Below, in pieces: positions 1-6,439 of a stretch of DNA of 12,913 bases. This DNA comes from CAYGWP01 sp964353455. Lineage in GTDB: Bacteria > Planctomycetota > Phycisphaerae > FEN-1346. The stretch's first letter is position 1, and each line of letters starts with the position of its first letter. Position numbers and translations under genes: made by a program. The stretch covers positions 1 to 12,913 of the forward strand of contig CAYGWP010000207.1 in the NCBI GenBank assembly GCA_964353455.1. The letters run 5' to 3'. The notes under the pieces were generated by a model. The model saw only the letters and a list, made by a program, of their open reading frames with translations, did not search any database and was not told the origin of the DNA.

Positions 1-241
1 AGCGGTCGCGTGCGAGATCCTCTTGCCAACGATGCTGGCTGAGAAACTCTTGCAGGGTTCGCACGGGCACGTCCGCGGCCAAGGCGATCGGCTCCACGCT
101 CTTGCGCGTGAGGTCCGAAAGCTGGCCTTCCACGTAGACCGACAGGTGCGCCCGCGTGTCCTTGCGCGCAAAGCAGTCGTCAAAACGTTTCAGAAAACGG
201 GCCAGCATCGGCCGCAATCCGCGAATCTGCTTCGCATCCAT
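1..241 (-). CDS. IS701-type transposase, N-terminal part (runs off the window)
   Basis: The reverse strand from an ATG at 241 is open to the window edge for 80 codons. The peptide begins MDAKQIRGLRPMLARF and contains DDCFARKDTRAHL, YVEGQLSDLTRKSVEP and RTLQEFL. I recognise this as the conserved N-terminus of IS701-family (DDE, DDE_5-like) transposases, in which the block around GQLSDLxRKSVEP precedes the catalytic domain. The DDE residues would lie to the left of the window, so activity cannot be judged. The family moves its own insertion sequence by cut and paste. The first 80 residues show no frameshift. The insertion-sequence end should lie somewhere between 242 and about 480, but without the other terminus I cannot fix it. 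Family confidence is high; completeness is unknown. Confidence 0.85.
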   Translation of the reverse strand, partial: MDAKQIRGLRPMLARFLKRFDDCFARKDTRAHLSVYVEGQLSDLTRKSVEPIALAADVPVRTLQEFLSQHRWQEDLARDR

Positions 242-332
242 GCCTGGGCCTCCGTGACTTGGCGGGAGGCCAGTTTCGCCAAATTACCCAAACAAGGCAA
301 GATCAATCTAGCGCTGTAATATTAGCTGCCTT

Positions 333-481
333 GTGTATAGGGAGTTTCTGCCAATAACTTGTAGGCGTCAGATATGCGGCCTAACGCGCAGGCAGACACT
401 TTTCGCAAGTCACATTCTAGCAGGGAGTTGCTGTATTGCAACGCCTTCTCTGCGTGATAGGCAGTTTCCGCCTAACGCGCA
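333..481. repeat. Imperfect direct repeats, possible insertion-sequence terminus
   Basis: The 12-mer gcctaacgcgca occurs at 379-390 and again at 470-481. Around it, tataggNagtttNNgcc occurs at about 337-351 and again at about 457-471, with small gaps. On the minus strand these read as two related blocks of about 30 bases. They lie just upstream of the IS701-type transposase start, where the element's terminal repeat is expected. Two related termini in direct order could mean two nested or decayed insertion-sequence ends. The other end is outside the window, so this is unproven. Confidence 0.4.
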
Positions 482-509
482 ACGGAATGCTAAGACAGAC
501 CGCCAACCG

Positions 510-551
510 GGAAACCTGGGGACGCTACCCGGAAACCTGGGGACGCTACCC
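510..551 (+). repeat. Tandem 21-bp repeat ahead of a RAYT remnant
   Basis: The 21-base unit starting ggaaacctgggg and ending acgctaccc occurs at 510-530 and again, identical, at 531-551. Its complement begins with gggtagc, so each unit carries a GTAG tetranucleotide on the minus strand. GTAG is the type of foot sequence recognised by REP-associated tyrosine transposases. It stands about 55 bases before the RAYT-like start codon at 607, so it is probably the left-end or leader repeat of that element. The repeat is seen directly; the link to the transposase is inferred. Confidence 0.7.
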
Positions 552-606
552 GGGTATTCTCTTGAATCTGGCGGCTGTCGGGGGTTAGGAGGACGTTATA
601 CCACGG

Positions 607-651
607 ATGGCGCGAATCGTGATTCCGGACCTGCCGCATCATGTCACACGC
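607..651 (+). pseudogene. REP-associated tyrosine transposase (RAYT, Y1_Tnp), 15-codon remnant
   Basis: The frame from ATG 607 begins MARIVIPDLPHHVTR, which matches the characteristic start of TnpA_REP/Y1 transposases (typically MARxVxPGxPHHVTQRGNRR). A strong ribosome-binding sequence, aggagg at 587-592, stands upstream. After codon 15 the similarity stops abruptly: the expected QRGNRR motif, the catalytic HUH pair and the tyrosine are all missing, and the frame continues as Arg/Pro-rich nonsense to 795. It is therefore a truncated relic. Complete members are about 150-300 residues and cut single-stranded REP hairpins. Its presence shows that such an element once sat here among the palindromes. 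Confidence 0.7.
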
Positions 652-743
652 ACGGTCGGGCCAGTGAGGCGCCGCCGACCGAAAGGGGCGGCCAACCGAT
701 ATGCCCGGCCTATCCCACCGCGCCGGACTTCGACTCTACCCCC

Positions 744-767
744 GCGGCGGGTCGGGAGACCCGCCGC
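744..767. repeat. 24-bp palindrome, GGGTC-RGGA-GACCC family
   Basis: Arms gcggcgggtc (744-753) and gacccgccgc (758-767) are perfectly complementary around the loop ggga. The core gggtcgggagaccc (749-762) recurs with one change at 12866-12879. It is a small REP-like hairpin in non-coding DNA. Confidence 0.7.
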
Positions 768-823
768 GCCAATACCCTGCCGCCACGCAGTTTAGAGACT
801 GTTTCACAACCCGGTTGCCTGTG

Positions 824-845
824 GCACAGCCGCCCTCGGCTGTGC
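824..845. repeat. 22-bp palindrome, same family as the insertion in the TPR gene
   Basis: Arms gcacagccg (824-832) and cggctgtgc (837-845) pair perfectly around the loop ccct. The copy at 5581-5606 has the same arms, extended by two bases on each side, and the loop cccc. The two copies are the evidence that this is a dispersed family and not a chance hairpin. Confidence 0.75.
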
Positions 846-848
846 TGG

Positions 849-910
849 TTATCGCCATTCGCACGCCCGGGGGCGGGCGTTATCGCCATTCGCACGCCCG
901 GGGGCGGGCG
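849..910. repeat. 31-bp tandem direct duplication
   Basis: A 31-base unit beginning ttatcgccattcgcacgccc occurs at 849-879 and, identical, at 880-910. Each unit contains a palindromic core, cgcccgggggcg. It lies inside the MITE-like element and may reflect internal slippage or amplification of a smaller hairpin. Confidence 0.85.
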
Positions 911-934
911 TGCCACAGGTTCTGAAACAGTCTC

Positions 935-1792
935 TTAGCCCTTCAGCGCCCCTGCGGCGACGCCGCGGATGAAGAACCGCATCGTGAAGATGAAGAGGAT
1001 GATCATCGGAACGGAGGCGATGGCGTAGGCGGCCATCGTGGGGCCCCATTCGCGGACGTACGCCCCCTCAAGCCGGTACAGGCTCACGGCGATAGGCAGC
1101 CGGGCGGGGTCCCGGATCACCAGCAGCGGCAGCAGGAAGTCATTCCAGCCGCCGATGAACGAGAGGCAGGCCAGGGTGGCCAGGATGGCCCCGTTCATCG
1201 GGATGACGATGTTCCAGACCTGCCTGAGTGCCCCCGCGCCGTCCATCTCGGCGGCCTCGAAGAGTTCCTCGGGGGTGTCCTCAATGTAACTTCGGAGTAT
1301 CCATATATTGAACACCTGGCCGCCCGCCATGCTGGTCAGGATGAGGGCCGTGTAGGTGTTCAGGAGACCCATGTCCCTGAGGAGCGTGAAGAGGGGCACC
1401 AGGTTCGCCACGCCGGGCATGAGCATCAGGACCATGAAGGAGGCCCAAAGGAGGTTGTGCCCCGGCAGCCGGTACCGCGCGAAGACGTAGGCTGCCAGAA
1501 TCGCCACGGCCAGCACGCCCACCGTCTGCACCACCGCCAGGAAGATGGTGTTCGGAATGGCCGCGCCCACCGTGTCCCACCCGGCGGCGTAGTTCCCCGG
1601 ATGCACCGGCAGCGTGGGCAGCCACGGCTGGTGGTAGAACTCCTTGTTGGTCTTCAGGGCGATGTTGAACATCATGTAGAGCGGGAAGAATGCGAACACG
1701 AGGACCGCCAGGATGAAGGCGTGCTTGACGAGTTCGGCGGTTCGCCCGCGAAACGTCCGCGCCCGCAGGTATCCGGTGACTGCCTCGGTCAT
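935..1792 (-). CDS. Carbohydrate ABC transporter permease, MalG-type
   Basis: This 285-residue protein is the second membrane subunit of a CUT1 sugar importer. It starts at ATG 1792, whose ATGA overlaps the stop of the upstream permease (1789-1792), a sign of translational coupling. The open frame continues upstream but there overlaps the other permease out of frame, so that extension is rejected. Hydrophobic segments lie at about 23-43, 80-104, 112-137, 150-168, 200-222 and 253-274, giving the usual six. The EAA loop that contacts the ATPase is clear at residues 179-199 (EAAEMDGAG, then IVIP), and GGWNDFLLPLLV, typical of MalG-like subunits, lies at 214-225. It ends in GVAAGALKG, the usual family C-terminus. 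The stop codon lies at the edge of a hairpin-forming repeat. The substrate is unknown. Confidence 0.93.
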   Translation of the reverse strand: MTEAVTGYLRARTFRGRTAELVKHAFILAVLVFAFFPLYMMFNIALKTNKEFYHQPWLPTLPVHPGNYAAGWDTVGAAIPNTIFLAVVQTVGVLAVAILAAYVFARYRLPGHNLLWASFMVLMLMPGVANLVPLFTLLRDMGLLNTYTALILTSMAGGQVFNIWILRSYIEDTPEELFEAAEMDGAGALRQVWNIVIPMNGAILATLACLSFIGGWNDFLLPLLVIRDPARLPIAVSLYRLEGAYVREWGPTMAAYAIASVPMIILFIFTMRFFIRGVAAGALKG

Positions 1793-3087
1793 TTCTCCAC
1801 CCGCACGTAACGGTTGTTGATGAGCGTCAGCGCCAGCGTCAGCAGAAAGAGCAGCAGCCCGATGGCCACGGCGTACCCGGCCTCCATGTCGGTGAACGCC
1901 TTGCGGAACATGTACAGGCCGGGCACCATGCCTGCACCCTTCGGTCCGCCGGTGTCGCCAAGCAGAATGAAGATCAGGCCCCACCCCTGGAGCGTGCCGA
2001 TGATCATCAGGATCAGGTTCAGCCGCACCTGCGTCAGGATCAGCGGCAGTTCGATGTTCCAGAACTTGCGGAACCAGCCGCAGCCGTCGATCTCGGCGGC
2101 GTCGTATATGTCCTGCCCGATGTTCGCCAGGCCCGCAAGGTACAGCAGCACGCTCACCACGCCGACCCACGGGAACCCCCAGAAGATGAGGGCGGGTATG
2201 AGGAGTTCCGCCTGCCCGAGCCACGCCGGGGCGCCGAACGTGAAGGCGCTCGTCGGCTTCGGCCAGACAAGAGTCGTCAGCACCAGGGCCGACGCCAGGC
2301 TGAGGACCACCGCTCCGGCCCACTTGAGGCCCCAGTCGGCCCATCGCCAGCGCCTGAGGATAAGTGCGGATGCCACCGCCGCCGGCACGACCGTCAGGCC
2401 CAGCGACCAGCCCATGATTAGGATCCCCAGGGCGATGGCCGTGACCGCCCTTGCGGCAAGCCACGTCCAGCCCCTCATCGTGGAACTCTCGCGGAGCCTG
2501 AGCGCGAGGAGCGCCGCGCCGACCAGCATCAGGCCCCAGACGTTTGCGAACAGCGGCGGCACGAGCGTGTCGCGGTGCGGGATGATCGCATCCGCCATGG
2601 CCGGCAGGCCCGTGCTGCCCGAGTCCAGCCACCGGAGGACGTCCATCAGGCCGCTTCCGTTCAGGACCGCGTTCAGCACCCCGACCGTGGGATCATAGAA
2701 GTACTTCCATATCAGGAGCCAGACCATCCCCGGGATGATCATCGGGATGACGAACGCCACGCGATAGGCGTATCGCCACTTCTCGCTCACGAGGCGGTGG
2801 ATGACCACCGCCGTTATGATCGAGGGGACCATCTTCAGGAGGTTCGACACGATGAGGATGCCCACCAGGTAGAACGACCGGGCGAGCACTTCGTCATGGA
2901 GCGCCCGCTCGAAGTTTTGGAGGCCCACCCATTCGCAGATGTCGTCGCCGTTCCAGCGGAAGAAGGCGTGATAGACGGCGCTTGCGGCCGGGAAGTAGGC
3001 CAGCGTCAGCACGAGGCCGAGCGCAGGCAGGATCAAGAGGTACAGCGGCCATCGGTGCCTGAGTTGGCGCAGGGAGATGACCTTCAC
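1789..3087 (-). CDS. Carbohydrate ABC transporter permease, MalF-type, with a large membrane insertion
   Basis: This is the first membrane subunit of the importer, 432 residues against roughly 290-320 for most CUT1 permeases. The start is GTG 3087: a strong AAGGAGG (3095-3101) lies seven bases upstream, and the GTGA overlaps the stop of the binding-protein gene (3084-3087). The N-terminal part is ordinary (WPLYLLILPALGLVLTLAYFP at 13-33, WVGLQNFERAL at 53-63, MIIPGMVWLLIWKYFYDP at 116-133). The EAA loop is at about 329-350 (DAAEIDGCG, then IELP). Between about residues 165 and 290 lies extra sequence with about four hydrophobic stretches (near 177-197, 208-225, 228-244 and 255-275) that ordinary family members lack. 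A new stop or frameshift is not involved; the frame is continuous. Whether the insert changes specificity or holds a partner is unknown. Confidence 0.92.
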   Translation of the reverse strand: MKVISLRQLRHRWPLYLLILPALGLVLTLAYFPAASAVYHAFFRWNGDDICEWVGLQNFERALHDEVLARSFYLVGILIVSNLLKMVPSIITAVVIHRLVSEKWRYAYRVAFVIPMIIPGMVWLLIWKYFYDPTVGVLNAVLNGSGLMDVLRWLDSGSTGLPAMADAIIPHRDTLVPPLFANVWGLMLVGAALLALRLRESSTMRGWTWLAARAVTAIALGILIMGWSLGLTVVPAAVASALILRRWRWADWGLKWAGAVVLSLASALVLTTLVWPKPTSAFTFGAPAWLGQAELLIPALIFWGFPWVGVVSVLLYLAGLANIGQDIYDAAEIDGCGWFRKFWNIELPLILTQVRLNLILMIIGTLQGWGLIFILLGDTGGPKGAGMVPGLYMFRKAFTDMEAGYAVAIGLLLFLLTLALTLINNRYVRVEK

Positions 3088-4916
3088 CTGGCCGCCTCCT
3101 TCTGCGCCTCTTCGGCCTCGTAGGCGGCCTTGGCCTGTTCGTACTGGCTCCACTCCACGGCGCGGCCCTGGAGCCGCCGCATCTGTCCGAGGATAATGGC
3201 GGCGTAGTTCCGCTGGATTTCGGGCGTGAGGCCCTCGCGCATCGCCCGGCCGCGGACCTGCGTCAGCGCCACCTCGCTCTGGACGGCGGCCGAGTACGAG
3301 TTCTGCCACGCCGTCACGAAGTCGCCCAGCGCGAATTGCCGGAAGTCATGGGCGGCCTGCTTGATGAAGCGGCGGTAATGCTCGTCGATGAACTCCTCGT
3401 ACGGCACGCCCGCCTTGGGCATCGTGCTGATGAAATCGGTGTACTGCTGGAGATACCGGAGTTCCGTGTCGGGGCCCAGGTACCGGCCGATGTAAAAGGC
3501 GTTGTAGATGCCCTCGTTCTTGGGGGCGAACGCCTCAAGCAAGCGGTCCGTCTTCGCGCCGCGAATGGCCGGGAACCACCGGAACCGGCGGTTCAGTTCC
3601 TCGTTGATGCGAAGGCTCGTCAGGAACTGCATGAAGTCGATGGCGGTTTCGGGGTTGCGGCTGAACTTCGAGAGGCCGAATAGGCCCTGCGCCGAGGTCG
3701 CCGCCTCGGTTATGCGATACCGCATCACGTCGCTGTACGGTTCGCCGGGCGCGGGCACCGGGTAATCGAACACCATTATCGGGAAGTCTCCCTCGACCTG
3801 CTGCCAGAGGCTTCCGGCGTCCCACGTGCCTGTGGCGATCATAGCGGCGTTGCCCTGGGCGAACAGAAATACCGACTGGTCGCGGTTTGCCGCCATGAAG
3901 CCGGGATTAAAGTATCGACAGATATCGTAGAGAGCCTTGTGGGCCGTTTCGACGCAATGGTCCGTCTCAATGTCGATCCTGCCGGAGAAGATGGCCAGGA
4001 TGCGTTCGCCGTTCGAGACGGCCCCGTCGCCGTCGATGTCCTGCTTCTCCAGGAGGTCCCACGTCGCCATGTCCCAGTACTTGCTGCGGAACATCTCCTC
4101 GGTGTACCTTGAGCCGGCGATGGGCACCAGCCTGAGGTTGTTGCGGCGGGCGTAGTCCTCGATGTCGCGGCAGATCTTGAAGAACTCGCCCAGGGTCTTG
4201 GGCGGTTCCGTCACCCCGGCGGCCTCCTTGAGTATTGTGGCATTGGCGAAGCATCTCTGCGTGAACACCGACGTCGGGATGCTGTAGTAGTCCTGGAGTT
4301 CGACGTTGTAACTGCCCAGCATGCCGTCGATATATGTGTCGCGCCAGGCGATGCCGTCCAGTTCGCCGATGGGGGAGGCCGCGGCGTCGCGGCGGAGGGT
4401 CTCGACCTGCGCGTGCTTCTCCGCATCCGACAACGAGTCATCGGCCTCCACCCGCTGTACGCGGCTCGCCAGGACAACCTCCAGCAGGCGGGCGTCCCAC
4501 TCGCGGCTGTTGTACGGGTTCGGTTTCTCGATGATGTAGGTCATGGGGACGAAGTACCGGACCACCAGGTTCCCGGTGAACCTCAGTTCCACCAGGTCGG
4601 GCGCCATGCGGCCGATCAGTTGCGTCTGGACCCACTGGCTGTAAGCCCGTTCGTGGACGTCTATCTGCTCGACGACCACGTCGGGGTGCAGCCGCATGTA
4701 CTCCCGGCAGGCCCAGTCGTAGGCCCTGACGACGCCGCCTTCGAGTTGCCAGTGTGAGAAGCGGATGACCTTCTTGTCTTTCGTGAGCGCCGTCTCGCCG
4801 CCGGGGCCGAAGGTGCGGATCGCCACGAACACAAGCGACCATGCGAACGCCGCGATGAGGATCGTGAGGCCCAGAATGTTCCGGAACCGCTGGCGGCGAT
4901 CCTCAAGGGATTTCAT
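3084..4916 (-). CDS. Extracellular solute-binding protein (family 1, CUT1), membrane-anchored
   Basis: This 610-residue protein is the sugar-capturing component of the importer. ATG 4916 is chosen because its ATGA overlaps the upstream stop (4913-4916) and GGAGG (4924-4928) sits seven bases away. Residues 12-35 form a single hydrophobic helix after a basic start (EDRRQRFR), with no lipobox Cys and no clear signal-peptidase site, so an uncleaved N-terminal anchor is likely. VIRFSHWQLEGG (50-61) opens the mature fold, and family-1 features follow (YYSIPTSVFTQ at 210-220, LFAQGNAAMIATGTWDAGSLW at 351-371, AATSAQGLFGLSKFSRNPETA at 405-425). It is longer than the usual 420-450 residues, mainly through a C-terminal helical tail after about 500. 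Residues 293-304, DIDGDGAVSNGE, form a textbook EF-hand calcium loop. The ligand is unknown. Confidence 0.9.
   Translation of the reverse strand: MKSLEDRRQRFRNILGLTILIAAFAWSLVFVAIRTFGPGGETALTKDKKVIRFSHWQLEGGVVRAYDWACREYMRLHPDVVVEQIDVHERAYSQWVQTQLIGRMAPDLVELRFTGNLVVRYFVPMTYIIEKPNPYNSREWDARLLEVVLASRVQRVEADDSLSDAEKHAQVETLRRDAAASPIGELDGIAWRDTYIDGMLGSYNVELQDYYSIPTSVFTQRCFANATILKEAAGVTEPPKTLGEFFKICRDIEDYARRNNLRLVPIAGSRYTEEMFRSKYWDMATWDLLEKQDIDGDGAVSNGERILAIFSGRIDIETDHCVETAHKALYDICRYFNPGFMAANRDQSVFLFAQGNAAMIATGTWDAGSLWQQVEGDFPIMVFDYPVPAPGEPYSDVMRYRITEAATSAQGLFGLSKFSRNPETAIDFMQFLTSLRINEELNRRFRWFPAIRGAKTDRLLEAFAPKNEGIYNAFYIGRYLGPDTELRYLQQYTDFISTMPKAGVPYEEFIDEHYRRFIKQAAHDFRQFALGDFVTAWQNSYSAAVQSEVALTQVRGRAMREGLTPEIQRNYAAIILGQMRRLQGRAVEWSQYEQAKAAYEAEEAQKEAAR
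3095..3101 (-). promoter_or_regulatory. Ribosome-binding site that fixes the GTG start of the MalF-type permease
   Basis: On the minus strand AAGGAGG lies seven bases before GTG 3087, inside the last codons of the binding-protein gene. It supports the short start over the longer open frame that reaches 3309. Confidence 0.7.
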
Positions 4917-5563
4917 GGCCGGGCCTCCGCCGCCAGCCGCCGGCACCGCTCGGCCCCCAGTTTCGACACGTAGTACCGGTTGTCGCGCTTCACGTCGGTC
5001 ACGATCCGCTCGTACCAGGTGGCGGCCAGGGCGTAGTCCTTCAGGTCGTGCTCCGCCGTGTGGGCGATCTTATGGTACAGGATGGCCCGGTCGGGCGTAT
5101 TCGTGACGCCGCCCTTGGAGTCGGCGGCGATCCAGTTGTCCACGGCCTTCCGGAAATCCCCGCGGCGCTGGGCCACGTCGCCCACGACGATGTGCATCGC
5201 GGAGGCGAGGTAGTTGCTCGGACGTTCCGCCAGCCGCCGCTCGAGCACCGCCGTGCCGGCGTCCTCGGCCTGGCGGTCGCCCACATTCTCGGTATAGGTC
5301 ATGCCCAGACGAAGCGCGGCCTCATCGGTGGCCGGATGGTCGGGGTAGGCCCGGATCATCTCCCCGTAGAGTTTCCGGGCGAGTTCCACGTTACGCTGCT
5401 TCTCGTATTCGGGCGTATCGGCCAGGCGGGCCAGGCCCAGGTGCGCCCAGGGTGCGGCAGGCGTGTCGGCGAACTCGCCCACGATCTGCTCGTAGAGGCG
5501 GCGAGCCCGCTCCTGGTCGCCGCCGGGCTGGCGGATCTGCCAGAGGTTCGCCAGTCCGAACAT
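4913..5563 (-). CDS. TPR-repeat secreted protein, C-terminal reading frame (gene split by a palindrome)
   Basis: The 216-residue frame from ATG 5563 contains tetratricopeptide-like helical pairs, for example ERARRLYEQIVGEFADTPAA, VELARKLYGEMIRAYPDHPA and DYALAATWYERIV. TPR proteins act as scaffolds for protein-protein contacts. The gene ends in an ATGA overlap with the binding-protein start, so it is the first cistron of the importer operon. The ATG at 5563 is not a natural N-terminus: the same frame runs on upstream as HQAEAMFGLANLW, and TPR sequence continues in another frame before 5607. Removing the 26-bp palindrome at 5581-5606 fuses both parts into one protein. As it stands, only this C-terminal part could be made from this frame, unless ribosomes shift frame at the hairpin. 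Confidence 0.8.
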   Translation of the reverse strand: MFGLANLWQIRQPGGDQERARRLYEQIVGEFADTPAAPWAHLGLARLADTPEYEKQRNVELARKLYGEMIRAYPDHPATDEAALRLGMTYTENVGDRQAEDAGTAVLERRLAERPSNYLASAMHIVVGDVAQRRGDFRKAVDNWIAADSKGGVTNTPDRAILYHKIAHTAEHDLKDYALAATWYERIVTDVKRDNRYYVSKLGAERCRRLAAEARP

Positions 5564-5580
5564 TGCCTCGGCCTGGTGCG

Positions 5581-5606
5581 ATGCACAGCCGCCCCCGGCT
5601 GTGCAT
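5581..5606. repeat. 26-bp palindrome inserted in the TPR gene
   Basis: Arms atgcacagccg (5581-5591) and cggctgtgcat (5596-5606) are perfect around the loop cccc. The 22-bp core recurs at 824-845. On the minus strand, joining the bases on either side gives GCC CGC TTG ACG CAC CAG GCC, which connects the N-terminal frame (EEARGKAARL) to the C-terminal frame (HQAEAMFG) without a break. Because 26 is not a multiple of three, the insertion explains the frameshift. Confidence 0.85.
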
Positions 5607-5717
5607 TCAAGCGGGCGGCCTTGCCCCGGGCCTCCTCGAAGGTTTCCTGTGCCTTGGGCCAGTTGGCGAACCGGAGTTCCTGCCAGCCCGCATCGAGGAG
5701 CGCGCGGACCGGATCGG

Positions 5718-5739
5718 CCGAAGTCTGGACCCGTACCGG
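5718..5739. repeat. 22-bp dispersed repeat, copy 1 (inside the TPR gene)
   Basis: The 22 bases at 5718-5739 (core aagtctggacccgtacc) occur as a perfect inverted copy at 6440-6461 in the esterase gene. In the TPR gene the repeat encodes PVRVQTSAD in the linker after the signal peptide. Confidence 0.8.
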
Positions 5740-5770
5740 GGCGGGCTTAGCCGTGGGTTTCGGATTCACC

Positions 5771-5809
5771 TCGGCGGGCTTGCCCGCCGTAGCCTCGGCG
5801 AAGGCGGGC
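5771..5809. repeat. Short palindromic repeat coding FAEATAGKPAE after the signal peptide
   Basis: The stem ggcggg (5773-5778) and cccgcc (5783-5788) encloses cttg, followed by gtagcctcggcgaaggcgggc. In the protein it supplies FAEATAGKPAE directly behind the SAAPA cleavage region. I recall this peptide as recurring in unrelated predicted proteins of planctomycete-type genomes, which suggests a mobile repeat; only one copy lies in this window. Confidence 0.5.
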
Positions 5810-5985
5810 GCGGCTGAGGACACGCGGCAAGCAAGCACGAGCGCCAATCCGCCGGCTACGATGGCCGTCCATCGGCCGACTCTGCGGGCAATGCGGAATG
5901 GCGGATGATGGGTCAGGGCCGTGCCTTTCGGGTAATCCGTCTGACCGCATCGTAACCGTAGCGCGGTAACCTGCGTCGGGAAGGG

Positions 5986-6015
5986 ACTTTACCAGAATTT
6001 CAGCCGGCGCCTCAA
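5986..6015 (-). promoter_or_regulatory. Possible sigma-70-type promoter for the importer operon
   Basis: On the minus strand TTGAGG (6010-6015) and TAAAGT (5986-5991) are separated by 18 bases, ahead of the TPR gene. The match to consensus is only partial, and promoter rules for this organism are unknown. Confidence 0.2.
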
Positions 6016-6053
6016 CCAAAAACTCGCCCGGTCGGTACTGCATCACTTTCGGG

Positions 6054-6141
6054 GGGTGGCACGGCCACGCTGTTGCGTGGCCGTGGCTTTCGCCGGGGCG
6101 CGACCACGGCCACGCAAAGGCACAGCGTGGCCGTGCCACCC
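6054..6141. mobile_element. 88-bp hairpin element with 20-bp perfect terminal repeats, copy 1
   Basis: The 20-mer gggtggcacggccacgctgt at 6054-6073 is perfectly inverted at 6122-6141. A second perfect 13-bp inverted pair lies inside (6074-6086 with 6104-6116). The same 20-bp ends and the same inner pair occur at 11657-11748. It sits between the esterase stop and the TPR gene, so it could also end transcription of the esterase group. Confidence 0.8.
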
Positions 6142-6283
6142 GTAAGTAACGCCGTACCTCGGTCGGCGCGCTATTTCGCCTCGCGCTCTTCGTGCTCCGT
6201 GCTCGTGATGAGGCCCCGTTCGTCGATAAGGTTGAAGTACCAGGCCGTCGCGCCGTCGGGAACGGTCGCGCGGACCTCCCTGC

Positions 6284-6304
6284 CCCGCCAGGACTGAGGG
6301 CGGG
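6284..6304. repeat. 21-bp palindromic repeat, copy B (in the esterase, in frame)
   Basis: Arms cccgcc and ggcggg enclose aggactgag. It is identical to the inverted copy at 7440-7460 and differs at two bases from the copy at 6955-6975. In the esterase it codes PRPQSWRG between AELKAADG and REVRATVPDG and does not shift the frame. Confidence 0.85.
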
Positions 6305-6439
6305 GGCCGTCCGCCGCCTTGAGTTCCGCGGCCACGGTCTGCCACTTGCGATCTTTCCAGAGGCCGCTGTCGCGCGTGAAGTTGAACTCGGCCTTGACGA
6401 CCGGCCGCGCCGCTGCGAACCTGACCCAGGCCGCATTGC

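Larger units (their letters stand above)
242..934. other. Gene-free, repeat-rich interval (insertion-sequence end and REP debris)
   Basis: This stretch of nearly 700 bases has no intact gene on either strand. It holds the upstream end of the IS701-type element, imperfect direct repeats at about 333-390 and 455-481, a 21-bp tandem duplication, a 15-codon RAYT transposase remnant, a small palindrome and a MITE-like element ending at the permease stop codon. Its left part (about 290-480) is visibly more AT-rich than the surrounding genes, consistent with imported DNA. The open frames that cross it have no recognisable protein features. Confidence 0.7.
794..935. mobile_element. 142-bp MITE-like element with 13-bp perfect terminal inverted repeats
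   Basis: The 13-mer agagactgtttca at 794-806 is repeated inverted, with no mismatch, at 923-935. A second perfect inverted pair, cctgtggcac at 818-827 and gtgccacagg at 910-919, lies just inside. Between them are a 22-bp palindrome (824-845) and a 31-bp tandem duplication (849-910). There is no open reading frame of note, so if it is mobile it depends on another transposase. Its right edge touches the stop codon (935-937) of the permease on the minus strand, so in the RNA of that operon the element would fold into a large hairpin and could act as the transcription terminator. Confidence 0.6.
5607..5847 (-). pseudogene. TPR-repeat secreted protein, N-terminal fragment
   Basis: This is the 5' part of the TPR gene. 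The frame reads through a secretion signal (WTAIVAGGLALVLACRVSSAAPA), a short Ala/Pro/Lys linker and the first helices of a TPR (LLDAGWQELRFANWPKAQE, then TFEEARGKAARL), then loses the frame at the palindrome. The first standard start is TTG 5847, but that falls inside the hydrophobic core. The frame stays open upstream with an Arg-rich n-region (RIARRVGRW), and only a CTG at 5916 offers itself, so the true start is uncertain. Two other short repeats sit in this fragment, one straight after the signal peptide (5771-5809) and one in the linker (5718-5739). Without the palindrome the gene would encode about 302 residues from 5847. Confidence 0.65.

Noticed and set aside
510..551. Possible CRISPR-like direct repeats
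   Set aside because: Only two units abut without spacers and there are no cas genes; it is a tandem duplication. The same applies to 849-910.
935..2632. A single 565-codon minus-strand open frame covering the MalG-type permease and more
   Set aside because: Only the part from ATG 1792 has permease sequence. The upstream part overlaps the other permease out of frame and is Arg/Gly/Pro-rich shadow sequence.
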